Of a DNA stretch of 64,000 bases, positions 16,771 to 27,953 are shown piece by piece. The DNA is taken from contig JAXDDX010000004.1 of the NCBI GenBank assembly GCA_034670405.1, positions 4,694,001 through 4,758,000 on the forward strand, written 5' to 3'. A program made the translations under genes and the position numbers. The notes under the pieces are model-generated. The model did no database searches and was not told the DNA's origin. It saw only the letters and a list, made by a program, of their open reading frames with translations. The stretch comes from Hoplostethus atlanticus (Eukaryota; Chordata; Actinopteri; Trachichthyiformes; Trachichthyidae). Positions within the stretch are counted from its first letter, which is position 1, and each line of letters opens with the position of its first letter.

Positions 16771-17589
16771 AAGGATCACAATGTGTAGGTCTTTAGGTTT
16801 TACAAGCTGGTGGACCAGGCTCGGCAGCTCTCCAGAGGAAAATTAAACGTTGACTGCTCTACTGTTAACATGGAAGTCTATGGGCTGGGCCACATACTAG
16901 AGCGGCATCACCATTCAAAGGCGTTGTGGTGTCAAATGGCACACCAACTCTCTTTTTAAGTTATCAGATGAAAATTGAATTCAAAGGTTTGAGTGAGATC
17001 TCTCCAGAACTAGTGTATCTCTCATGTTGATAGACTAGCAGACTCCACACACTGCTCTCTGAAGCTCACCCATGTGGCAGAAATTCGGGGAGGCAGACTC
17101 CAAAATAGCTCTATTGACAGATGGTAGGCCTTAAACCTGCCGTGAAGAGAAACAATCATTATATCCCTGTGGAAAAAGTCTAATTTAAATCTTTTTGCTT
17201 TCTCCCTCCTGCTGTGTTGTACTCTGGCACACATGAATTCAGTCTGCACACACACACTCCCACAGAGGTGGAGAAATGTAGTGCATTTGGGTTGACTGTC
17301 TCACAGAGATTAAGTTCTGTTATATGATGTTTTGTCCTATAGATTTCACACCCAAATATTTTCAAAAGATATATACAAACTCAAACAATGTCGGCCATAA
17401 ACAATATTTCGCACTCACCGTTTGTTTAATTCTTTGCCGTTTTCAGCAACTTGGGAAAACTCTAATGGACTGTGTGAGGACCCTTCTGTGTATACGTGGC
17501 ACTGATAGTGTTTATGGAAAATGAGATCCTGGCATGCTATAACTTATCTCTCTGCTACTTAACCAGACATTGAGACACAGAGCGGAGCA

Positions 17590-17790
17590 TTGGTTTTTAC
17601 AGCTCTCAGTAGACGAGCCGGGCGATCGACAGCGAGCGAGAGACTCTTCTGAATTCTGATTACAGCCACTTTGTGACACCTGGGGGACCGAGGAAGACGT
17701 CTTCAAACCGCCGATAAATATTCACAGCAACTTAATTGCGCGTGCAGAAGTGCTGATATAAAGAACACCACCATCACACTTCTGGGGGAA
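17590..17790. promoter_or_regulatory. CpG-containing possible regulatory block
   Basis: Unusually many CpG sites for the region (GAGCCGGGCGATCGACAGCG, AACCGCCG, TTGCGCGTGC), followed by AT-rich GATAAATATTCAC and ACTTAATTG. Unmethylated or selectively kept CpGs could explain this, as could chance. No downstream exon was found to make it a promoter. Confidence 0.2.
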
Positions 17791-20379
17791 TCGATGCTAC
17801 AAAACGGGCTGCTTTGGCAGTTCACTTGGACTTGTGAGGAAGTCACAGGAACAGTACGCCTTGGAGCTTCCTTGCGTGATAACTCCCCGTATGTGTGCAG
17901 TCTGCTCTGTCACAGTGATTCAGCCATGCCTCCCCGCCTGCCATAGCTGCATGGGACTCCACCTCTCACCTCCTTCCATTGTTCCTCCTCCAGTAGGACC
18001 TCCCCCTGTTTTTATTGACTGTCTCACTAATTGCAGCCTGCATAAACAAAGCATGGAGGGCCTTGGCGGTATAAAATGCTCAGATAATTAGTTTTGCAGG
18101 GGGGAGGACTGTGTCTGTGGGCATTGATCTGATGGGTCGCTCTTGAATGGTGCGAGGGAGGGACTCCCACGACAGTGACAGGTAGCCTGTCTCATGGATC
18201 ACAGCCTCTCGTCAATACTACACCCCCTTTTCAGCGGCGTGGTGTACTTCCTAGAGTGACACAGGTGCCAATTGATTCGGGATAATGCAAGGGAGGCATT
18301 TGTTCTGATTTAACAAGTTACACCCTTGTTTTTCCATTGCTTTTCCATTCTATTGTCCTTTTTTTCCCTACCTGGCATCATGTCTTCATTAGTGAAAACA
18401 AAACATGCTCTTTTGTAATGTGGTTAGATGTTGGTCTTTCAACTGATCTGCTCATGAAAAATGTGGTAGTAAGATTTCCTATGTCTCCTGACTGGTATTG
18501 TATTGTTGTACTACTTGGCTTCAGATATTTTTTGCAGATTAGACCCAGTCCTCTACCTAGAGGGGCACAAAGCAGCAGTATGAAAATGGTTCATTTCCTG
18601 CTCTGTTCATCTACCAGGAGGGGTTAAGTTGGGGGAGGGGGTTAAGTCCTTGACTGCGTGATGGCGTGTGCTAGGTGTAGTAGGAACAAAAATGATGAAG
18701 GTGGTGTATGGGGGGGAAGCACCGTAAGCAGGGGGAGGTGACCTTGGCCATGATGGGGACGGCAGAGAGGAGCCAGCCATCTGTCTTGGGCCATGAAGAG
18801 GTGACCCAGCATCATTGTTTAGTCTGGGGGGGTACACCGGGGTCACGGGGAGGGCCAGACCTCCCGGGTGGGGAACAGAATGGAGCTGCCGACCCTTATG
18901 CACCCGATGGACACAGAATGAAAATGTAGACCAAAAAGTGTGCAATAAATAACACTCTGATTTTTTTTAATGTTCAAAAAGGCAGTTATACACTCCATTA
19001 TTTTGAGAGAATATAAAATGTAAGAAGTGTTACATCACACTGAGTGTCCACCTTTTAAGGCCACCATCAGCCCGTCTATTCAGATCCCTCTTTTGTACCG
19101 ATAAGAAGCCTTCGCCATAATTATTCTGTCATTTTGACGTGGCACACCATAACCCTTACAATTTTGTGAGGCATTTTATTGAAGCACTAAGAGCACAAAC
19201 GATTTGGACATAATTTGCTCCCTGAAAACCTGCCGCTCACAGTGGGCTTTTCATCTCTCTTCGGCTAGGCTCTGTGAAATGCTCCAACTTTTCACAGTGG
19301 TGAAAAAATAATGGCAATGGAACACTGAAATGGTGCTTCAATCTTTATCAAGTTGTAACAGGATGGGTTTCTTGTTGAATTTTACATTTATTTAAAAAAA
19401 ACAACAACATTGCAGCTTTTGGACGTGTATTAGTGTTTCATCCTGTCCTCTGTCCTCTGCGGTCTCCAGGGAAGGCAGGACCAGATGGGACACCCGTACC
19501 ACCAGTTGACCAAGACCTTAGAAGAAGTTGTCAGCTTGACAGGGACGTGGCAGACAGTTGCAATCAAGGTGTTAAATGAGAGAAGGCCATAATGTCAGTC
19601 CTTTCAGTTTAATCACAACCCCGTATTTCAGGTTTTTACACTGCAGTTTCAATCACCATCCCTCTCGCCGCTCACACAAAGCTTGACCCTCTCAACCACT
19701 CTGTTTTACTTGGTTGTAAGGACACGTTTCAACTCTCACCTCATGCTCATTAGTCACCTTTTTAGGGGATAACACCTTTTTTGGCAGGGTCTGTGAATTG
19801 ACAGCATTATGGTCACATAAATGGCTGTGGGTTGTTTTGTTTTTTTCAGCTAGTCTGTGTGATTGTGGTCATAATGAAAATGTTTTACGCTCTAGAGAAG
19901 TGGGGCCATTTTTAGCACGATTAGCTAAAAGGAAAATATGGTTGTGTTATTATGTGTTGATCACGCCCAACTTCAAAGGCGAGAGCAATTCAATTTCCTG
20001 AACTCTATTTAGTGGAAGTGGTTTATAGTTTTAGTTTTCCTCAGTGCTAAATGTAGGGACGTCGGGGGTGTGAAGCCGTGTGACTGTGTAAGATCAGAGG
20101 ACTTGTGGAACATGGAGCGTCAGCAGCTAAGCGGATAAAGAGTGACAGAGCAGCAAGGGCCTCGTGAAATTCACCATAAAATAGGGTTTACAGCTCTGTG
20201 TAGTAAAAGTGACCTCTCTCCATCTCCTGACTCTGCCTTGTAGTGTAATGACGTTGAGTCCTACAGCACCACCATACACCAGGCCTGGTTGAGAGCAGAT
20301 GAGCGGCAGGGTGAGCAGCCATGCTTTGCTGATATGCCTAAGCCTGGCTGATTCCTCTCACACTGTTTTACTGGGAAAC

Positions 20380-20650
20380 TTTCTGGTTAATTGGCGCCGT
20401 GGCTCCATTCAAAAACAGATCCGTCTTTATTGAGTTCACAATTATGTGGCCTCTGTTTGACCCAGAAGCAGATATACAACACGCCTATCCTTCTCTCAGA
20501 CGCTCGTTTTCAGTGCGATTGTGAAAGAAAAGCCTCTTAAAAGAGAGGCATGTAGCAGTGCAGCGTGGGTCATTATGCACCGTCCAAGCAGCTGTCAAGA
20601 CATCTGAATGCATATTTATTTTAACAAGCTAGTCAGCATGGCATCTCAAA
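20380..20650. promoter_or_regulatory. Possible conserved non-coding element
   Basis: Long non-repetitive block with GGTTAATTGGCGCC, CACAATTATGTGG, GGGTCATTATGCACC and GAATGCATATTTATTTTAAC. The mixed motif content and low redundancy are enhancer-like. No coding frame spans it. Confidence 0.24.
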
Positions 20651-22659
20651 ACGTGAAGGGAAGGAGAATATGAACGTCTAGGAGAAATCATGAAAGGCCT
20701 TGCTTCACCACCAGTCCAGTTTTGATGAAACTTGGAGGGATGATGATACTGATTGGCCCAAGGGTTGCCTGCCTCATTCGTGGGGGAAAGAGACGTTTAA
20801 ATTATTTTTGTTCTTGTGTAAGATTTCATGTCTCACTATGGCCATGAATGGATGAGCTAAGAGGTCTGAGAGGGTTGAGACAGTCAGCGTGAGCCTGCTC
20901 TATCTGGACTGTGTCAGCCGTCCCCGAGGTAGCAGGGGGACGACCCGCTACCCTGCCAGCTTGAGACGCTTATAATTATCCTCCATAGCTCATGTTGGAC
21001 AGACCCCTGCCTGCTTATCCTGCTCCCTTAGCCCATAGGCAGCATGTCCCACTGAGAGGGTCTGCGACCCTGACCCAGCTGATCCATGTAGAACAGGAGT
21101 GGGACAGAGCTAGAGGGGCCAGGGGTCAGTTTGGATGCTCCTCAACCTCATAGTCTGGGGACATTTTCATGATTATCAAAAATGTTTCTGTTTTTTGACT
21201 GTTGAATGGGTTATTTAAGGATGGATTGTCAGTAGGATGGATGAATTGTATAATATAATATTGTGGTATAAATTCAGTTGGAATTGAAGTGACTTCTATA
21301 TTTTTAGTCTTACAGGTATGTGGTGTTGCCTTGTTCCTTTAAGCTGAAATGTCTCTCACAGAGTTGATTTCATGGTTGGAACAATGCACCATCCCCCCTC
21401 TGTATTGAGTGATGGTAGTATTCTCCTGCTGCTCCCAGTCCAGTGTGTGTGAAATGGGGTGTGGTGAATCCCACTTCTTATTCTTTTAGCATGAGTGGCA
21501 CCCTTTTGATTTCCTAGGGTCCATTAATCTTCAGTCTGGACCGTGCTTAAAGGAACAATGTATGTGAAGGACTGCCAGGTTATCAGAGAATAATGATACT
21601 TTTACTATGTTGCCGATTGAGTGGGTTGTGTGAGTACAAGGTGCCTTTGGTATAATAGCCAAAACATAGTATACCACTCCTAAAATATAATAAGCATGGT
21701 GAAGATATATGTATTGATTGAACAGATGCATGAAGCAGAAGAGAAAAGAAACCTGTCCTTTCTGGGATCCCACCTCATGGCTGCATGACCTGCCACACCG
21801 CCTCATCTCAGCTATCTATCCTAAAGCTGGTGACATCAGCGGTCAAAGCCAAGTGAACAAAGGCAAGACGCTATTGTCAACTTAAATGAAAGCTGCACAT
21901 GGTGCAGAGTGGCGTTCCTATCAAATTAAATCAAAGTGTCTAGCCTTTGACTCCTCTGTCCAGGTCACAGATGGAGATCCATCCAAAACACACTGTGTCC
22001 TGTGAGCGTGATCTGGACTCTGTGACCGGGGTCATTGAACTTGGCAGGATCCTGACCTTGTGGAAGATGGAACATCTAAGACATAAGGTTCACTTTGACC
22101 CTGGCTTTTAGCACAAGTGATTTTTATGTGCACTTTACCCTGACATTGACAGATGAAGAACTTCCTTTGCTTTTCTATAGACAGAAGCCCACAATAATGA
22201 GAGCCAGAGGGCAGTCATTTATTTTTCAGACAATAAAAGGCTAACACACACACACACCACCTCCTTGGCAAATACATTTAATTTTGATTTGGTATCTAAT
22301 AAGTGGCATCCCATGCATGCAGCACTACACAGACAGGTGCAATGTAGTGCACAGGGTTGTGTATTCAGATAAATATGAAATTCTAGAGGAAGTATGTGAA
22401 TGCCAAATGCTCATAATAAGCAAGAGAGAGAGAGAGTGAGCACAATATGAAACAGATGCCTCCACAGATGGAGAATAAACAGGCACATACATTTCTGTTA
22501 CAAAGCAGAAATGTCACTTTCAGTGGTAAATGGTAAGTAGGGGTTTGGAGCCAGCCTGTTGTCTTCTGTCCTTCATGTAACATTTGTGTCGTACTGTTGA
22601 TGAATGGAAAAACCTCTGCCATAGCTTTTGATATACTTCAGTCAGCCCACCAAGGGGGG

Positions 22660-22813
22660 GAATTCTCTTTTCACCCTCTGGTGGCGGCCATTGAGCAAGT
22701 AGGGGTTTAGTATCTTGGTGAAGGATACTTCGACAGGTACAGCCACATAGGGGCTTGAACCAGGGCTCCTCCACAGATGACCTCACTACCCACTAGGCCA
22801 TCCTGCTGCCCCC
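22660..22813 (-). mobile_element. tRNA-derived SINE
   Basis: On the minus strand the element opens with GGGGGCAGCAGGATGGCC. It carries a good pol III A box, TGGCCTAGTGGG (22789-22800), and a B box, GGTTCAAGCCC (22751-22761), at the spacing usual for tRNA heads. The part after the B box (CCTTCACCAAGATACTAAAC, then GCTCAATGGCCGCCACCAG) matches the style of teleost SINE bodies with a 'ttgagcaaggtacttaaccc' core. It is not a tRNA gene, since the head continues into a SINE body. The 3' limit is uncertain and may reach about 22625. I did not find a target duplication. Confidence 0.75.
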
Positions 22814-23435
22814 TGTTTGGTGCCCTTTGGTTTTTTTTCTTTTTTCAAACAATGTTTTTCCAAGCAGGATTTCTGGGAGTTTTATGAGGGGCTTATTTTT
22901 AATTGCATTTTTTTGTTCTTATTCTACAACCTTGAGTCTTTTCAGACTGCAATTAGAATATGTGGTGTTTCAATACAGTTCCAAGTATTTTATTTATAAC
23001 CAGCAGTTATTGTTAAGAGTCACTTTTCATTGACTAATTCCATTCAAATTGTCCTTGGTGGGAAGAACGTTCTAGTACGGGGTTGTATGTCATTAGGTGC
23101 AAAGCCCAGAAGAAAGCCTTGACTGCGTTCACCTTAGACACCTTCACCTCTGTGGCTGTGATGATTACATGCAGGAAGGTTTGATTTACTGCCAGTGCCG
23201 ATCTGAAGTGGCTGTAACTGTCGTCCTCTTCCTGTATTTATTATGCAGACTGTTTATATTTGGGCTGCTTCTGTGGATTGGGGAAGACGTGTGGAGCAGG
23301 GGAGACGAGGTCTGGAGCTGTCACCCATTGAGAGAGCCCAAGGGAGCACAGGGGGTGATTTACACTCTGGCAGGACACCCACTGTCTTCAGCCTGGTGTG
23401 TTATGACATGTTATCACAGCTAGTCTTTTGGTGTT

Positions 23436-23437
<2 letters not shown>
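22814..23437. other. Unique non-coding sequence, no gene seen
   Basis: T-rich DNA at 22828-22930, then mixed sequence. The 108-codon plus-strand frame at 23097-23423 has no recognisable domain and is overlapped by another frame that runs into the following microsatellite, so I do not call it. Confidence 0.5.

Positions 23438-23529
<92 letters not shown>
23438..23529. repeat. (TC)n microsatellite, 92 bp
   Basis: About 46 uninterrupted TC units. The SLSLSL and RERERE frames here come from the repeat. Long mirror-symmetric polypurine tracts of this kind can form triplex (H-) DNA. Confidence 0.98.
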
Positions 23530-23534
<5 letters not shown>

Positions 23535-24128
23535 TTTTTGGCTACCCACCACCACCCCATGTTGAGCTCTACCTCTAGCTTTATTTGCAGCTATACATGG
23601 GAGGCCCTTGTTTCTCATAGAGTACTTTTTTTCTGAATTGGTTTACATACCATTTGTTCGGCTGTTTTTGTATATATGACGGTAGAGAGGGACCCAGGGG
23701 GCTCCAGATATGTGTCTCTTCAGTAAAACCCGGAGGTACCACAAGGAAAATTCACTTATCTGGAGGGATTTTAACAGCTGGCAATCCCAGCCACTGTTTT
23801 CCCTCTCAATCTGCCAGCCTGCATCATACAGCCTGTTAGGGCGGGATAAGGTGGTGGTGTGTCTGTCACTGGGTATTACCTCTTCTCTCCGAGGAAGTTA
23901 CTCAACCTGGAGCCAGAAGGCCCAGTTCTGACTCTTGAGCACAGCCAGCACTCAACCTGCAGGCTTCTTGCTGTCCCAATGAATCACAAAGCTTATAGAT
24001 GACAGGTACAGCAGTTCTGCTGCAGTTTAGCAGAAATGCAAATAGAGAGCACTCCTGGGTTGCAAACACCCACACACAGACAGTTTGGTACAATGTATTG
24101 CTCTCTGTCTCACACACTTTGTCTCACA

Positions 24129-24185
24129 CATACACACACACACACAAACAAAGAGACAGAGTGAGAGAGAGAGAGAGAGAGAGAG
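24129..24185. repeat. Compound (CA)n-(GA)n microsatellite
   Basis: A CA tract (about 24133-24147) passes through CAAACAAAGAGACAGAG into a GA tract (about 24164-24185). Such compound arrays are common in fish DNA. No coding meaning. Confidence 0.88.
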
Positions 24186-24460
24186 CACAAGAACTTATTT
24201 TCTATTTTCCATGCCCTGGGCATTAGACATACCAGGAGTGACAGAAATCACGCCAAGTGGGATAAGATCATAAAACTGCAAGGTACTCTCTTCTCGTTTT
24301 CAACTAAAGGGATAAAATGGTGTCAGCATGTTACTGCGAGCCCCTCAGGATCCAAAATACTGGCAGGACTATAAACTAAAGCAATTGCTCTGTGGCTCAC
24401 TAAATCCTTTCCCATCGAGAAAGATTTTGTTTAAAAATATGCCATTGGAAAAAATATTTA

Positions 24461-24487
24461 TATATACATTATATATATATATATATT
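24461..24487. repeat. (TA)n-rich tract
   Basis: Imperfect TA repeats, just downstream in minus-strand terms of the possible retrocopy at 24599-24879. A decayed A-rich tail is one possible origin, but not a demonstrable one. Confidence 0.8.
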
Positions 24488-24598
24488 GATACATACTAAT
24501 TTTACCAGGGCTTTATGCTCTGATTGTTGTGGAGGCACCAACTCACTCATCCACTGAGCAGAGCTCTTCCAAAAGCTGCTTACGAAGACCCAGATCTA

Positions 24599-24879
24599 TC
24601 ACTTCCTCTTGGTGAGTTTGACCTTGTTGTTTCCATTGCTGTTGCACTTAGTGGATGCTTTGCTTTCCACCGTTATCTGAGTGAACTTTGCAAGGTCTGA
24701 AGCTATACAGTCAAAGACCTGGAGAGCTTCCTCTTGGTTATTGCTGATAGCTCCTGGGCATCGCAAACTGCACTTGTACAGCCGGTGGCATTCTGAACAT
24801 TGCCAAATGCATCCTCAGCTTTAGCCTTGGTGTCCAGGACATGGGTGATGCAATCCAGGTGGACAACAGCCATAATCAT
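24599..24879 (-). pseudogene. Possible processed pseudogene (frameshifted, unrecognised parent)
   Basis: The minus strand reads open from an ATG at 24879 with protein-like sequence (VVHLDCITHVLDTK, AKAEDAFGNVQNATGC, CDAQEL). It then meets a stop unless the frame changes near 24741-24745. The other frame continues coherently (NNQEEALQVFDCIASD, LAKFTQITVESK, NNKVKLTKRK) to a TGA at 24599. One missing base around GAGCTATCAGC would join EL to ISNNQEE, so a single one-base deletion explains the break. The product, about 93 residues, is polar and probably helical, ending in a basic tail like a true C-terminus. No intron or splice site interrupts it. I do not recognise the parent. Alternatives are a transposon-encoded fragment or chance, though two abutting protein-like frames argue against chance. 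Confidence 0.4.
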
Positions 24880-25054
24880 CTTTAAGAGACACTTAAATCA
24901 TCATTTAGATACACTAAGGGCTATATTGTTGTGAATCAATGTGTCAAAGGCAGGAAAAAAAAGCAAAGCACAGTCAAAGGTGTACGGTGAAAGCGTACAG
25001 GCTGTGGTGACTGATTTGAGGTAATTCTGTGTCCAGAGGCTCACGGTGCACCTG

Positions 25055-25127
25055 TGGCTCAGTTGGAAACAGGGTTGGATTAGGAGAAATACATGATCAC
25101 TAGGTGTGGCAGGCCTGGCTTCAATCA
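25055..25127 (+). mobile_element. Possible degraded tRNA-like SINE head
   Basis: TGGCTCAGTTGG (25055-25066) fits a pol III A box and GGCTTCAATCA (25117-25127) resembles a B box. They are 62 bp apart, longer than in most tRNAs but tolerated in decayed SINE heads. No body or tail could be recognised downstream. May be chance. Confidence 0.3.
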
Positions 25128-25479
25128 TGACCAACCATCACCTCTTCTCCTTCCTTTTTAAAAATTCACACTCTGCACCACGGCACTCTGACAATTTGAT
25201 GATTGTATGAGAACCCTCCTGTCAGCCTAGTTAACCAATCACTAAGCTGTTTTGAAGGAAGAACTGAAATTCCCTTCAATAATGTCCGTGTGTCATGGCA
25301 CATACTGACAGTTCTGTCGGATCACAATCATTCACACCACCGCCACATGTGTATATAGTTAGAATGAAAAATATTTATTTAGATTCAAAACTCAAATTAG
25401 CTAACATATGATACACAGACAGGGTTGACAAGCTTTTGGATAGGATCTGTTCATACATGTGTCTCAAAAATAGCATAGA

Positions 25480-26120
25480 ACATGCCTGCACTTTGCGGCA
25501 TGCGCTTTTGACGTGGTCTGAGCAGGCAGGCGGCACAAGCGCAAATCCCCATAATCCTTGACACCAAAAATTGCACTGCGCCGCTTAAACGTTACTGACA
25601 CACCCCCGTTCTGCACCTCTCTCCCCGCAGTCAAGTTCACAGCAAGTCGCCAAAATACCAAATGGGCGTAGGGGAGAAAAAAACCCTGTGTTTCGGCTGA
25701 CAAAAGTGCCAGCTCCGCCATGTGCCGTCATGAAAATAGAGTCCATCATTTTAGACACTGAATCCAGGATGATGGCCCTGTCAAAGGATGTTGTTTTATC
25801 ACAGCCTGTTGATCAAAGGGCTCCGTTTTGTAGCAAGGTGAACACAGCCTTGACTATCTCCCCGGACGCCATGATACACTGGCTTGTCTCTCAAAAGGAG
25901 TACTATGTAGTCTTAGCAGCAAGCATCTCTAGTGGAGTCCAAACTTCACAAGCTGCAGAGAGTCTGGATAGATATCTGGAAACTGACTTTGACGTATTTC
26001 TCTCTAGCCTCTCCTGTCACAATCTCCTCTTCGCTACATTCTGAGATGCAGTAAGTTGCTGAGGTGTTGATAGGAACACTGGCACAATGGATAGCAGCCT
26101 CATACTCACAAGACGTATTC
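25480..26120 (-). repeat. CpG-rich unrecognised insert, possibly repeat-derived
   Basis: About 14 CpG sites lie in 25490-25715, far denser than the flanks. Both strands are open for long stretches: minus 85 codons at 25464-25721, beginning near ATGGCGGAGCTGG, plus 118 codons at 25688-26044, and minus 67 codons at 25946-26149. None shows a known domain. The abrupt composition change suggests a relatively recent insertion of a dispersed repeat, or alternatively a CpG island with an unseen first exon. I could not find terminal repeats or target duplications, so the limits are approximate and the orientation is a guess. Confidence 0.3.
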
Positions 26121-27239
26121 GGCTTGAAAATGTGGTTTTCTGTTGCCATTCAGGTTCAAAATGACATTTATTTCCTCCTCTTTGTGCTTTATGGGTGTAA
26201 ATTGTGCTGTCACTTTTCTAAGTCATTAGGCAGGGTGTGAACCTCAGGGACCAGCAGGGTCAGGTGTCACTGGCTGCGTGGTATGGGTACTGATGAGAAA
26301 GCGAACGAGTGAAATAGAGGGAAAAAAAGAGGAGAGGAAAGATAATGATGAGCAAGATAAAGGGAGGTCTAAGGTGTTAGATTCAATTGGATTGGCTGGA
26401 GAGGTGTCAGCTTGCAATCTGGGTAGTGGGCTCAGTGAAAAAAAAAAACCTCAATGCAATTGTCACTGAAATTGGTGTCTACTCAAGTGCGAGTATATTT
26501 GAAATGTAAAAAGGAGGTCCTTAACCCCTGTCCCCAAGGAATGGTCTGTTGTGTATTATTCCTCATCAGAATGTATTGTGCGTCTTTGCAGCCACAAACA
26601 CGCCCTTGGTTGTAGAAGCAGAGGTGACATTTGTGCTGCACATCTAATACTGTCTCCTTCCAATACAAAACACTGCCAGTGATTCAAAAATCCCAAATCC
26701 TTTTCACCCTCTTGGCTTCTCCGAGGGACCGTAAAAGTACCAGTGCTGAATGCTTGTTAGCATTCCCTCAAGCTAACAAACACAATCTCCCAGCTCCTTT
26801 CTCTCAGCTCTCTTTCATTTTGGTTTTGGCGGTGCTGTGGGGAGCTTATAGCTGAAGGCAAGTGTAAACCCCAGGGGCTGGCTCTCTAGGAGGCCACACA
26901 ATTATCGAGTGCTTGATAGCAGACCTTGAGTCTGACAGGTTCTGTGTCAGTCACTGTATTAAGTGTCAGTGCAAGGTGGGAATGGGAGCTATATCTTGAA
27001 AACCTCCCCTGCAGGCACAACGCAACAGCAGCATGGAGATCAGCAGCAGGCGCATAGTGTATTGCAGCGTAAGCTGTCGTGTTAGTATGAATTGCTGATA
27101 GGACAGTCGGACACAATCTCATGTTGATTCATTTGCTACCCATTTATTTTACTGCCATCACAGATTTGAACTACTTACTTTTTTACCTTGCTGCATGTGG
27201 GGTTCTCTATCTTCTCCATTACCTGGAAATGTTTAAGTT
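26121..27239. other. Unique non-coding sequence, no gene seen
   Basis: Mixed DNA with a purine-rich patch (26290-26370) and a ten-base A run near 26438. Small overlapping open frames only. Confidence 0.55.

Positions 27240-27288
<49 letters not shown>
27240..27288. repeat. (GT)n microsatellite, about 49 bp
   Basis: Uninterrupted GT tract, 190 bp from the CT tract at 27477. Confidence 0.97.
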
Positions 27289-27289
<1 letters not shown>

Positions 27290-27472
27290 TCTTCGATAGA
27301 TAGGATAGCTATGGAATCGTTATTCAGTCCAGCACCATCTGTGCTCTGAGGAAGGCGAGTGAATGGGGCTCACATGATTGAGTGGCACCTGCTTGTCAGA
27401 GGGTTGCTTCAAAATATAGCTGCATTCAGAGAAGGCAGTACCACACCTGCATCCCAATCAGGCTGTCGGGCT

Positions 27473-27476
<4 letters not shown>

Positions 27477-27535
<59 letters not shown>
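27477..27535. repeat. (CT)n microsatellite, about 59 bp
   Basis: Uninterrupted CT tract ending in a short AT-rich run (CATATATAAC). Confidence 0.97.
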
Positions 27536-27542
<7 letters not shown>

Positions 27543-27928
27543 ACATATCCCCTGTAGGTTAGTCACTAAAGCTTTGGCAGCGTTAATTGAATTTGCTCTG
27601 TGTATACATTGTATTCAATACGGTAGCTATCAGTATGTTTTGTCAGAAGGACTGTCTTACCTAAACATTGATGTAAACTGACAGTGTTGCTATCTGATGT
27701 CTATTCACTCCAGCATGGCTGCCAGCATTGATTTACCCACTCACAAGGTGTTGAGTGTGTGTCTAGCAGGATGTTATTTTAATTTTTAGCTGACATCCAT
27801 GGAAATGCTTGTATCAATGGAGGGAATAGGATGAACGTTGTGTCTGCTGCTTTCTAGAGCTATTGATTTACAGAATGGGAGATGAGAAAACTCATGATCA
27901 TGTATGGTTACTTGCTGAAGGAGTAAGC

Positions 27929-27953
27929 TGTGTGTGTGTGTGTGTGTGTGTGT
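27929..27953. repeat. (GT)n microsatellite, about 25 bp
   Basis: Short GT tract followed by interrupted GT-rich sequence to about 28015. Confidence 0.92.

Larger units (their letters stand above)
13970..22659. other. Unique non-coding sequence with scattered enhancer-like blocks
   Basis: No gene, RNA gene or clear transposon in 8.7 kb. Open frames reach at most 112 codons and overlap on opposite strands. 18600-18900 is strikingly G-rich on the plus strand, with GGGGTTAAGT twice near 18618-18650. 16680-16770, 17590-17790 and 20380-20650 look like conserved-element candidates. Short CA and GA tracts lie near 22244 and 22423. Otherwise featureless. Confidence 0.5.

Noticed and set aside
22740-22813. 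A functional tRNA gene on the minus strand
   Set aside because: A and B boxes are present, but the sequence continues into a SINE body and the paired stems of a tRNA cannot be drawn cleanly.
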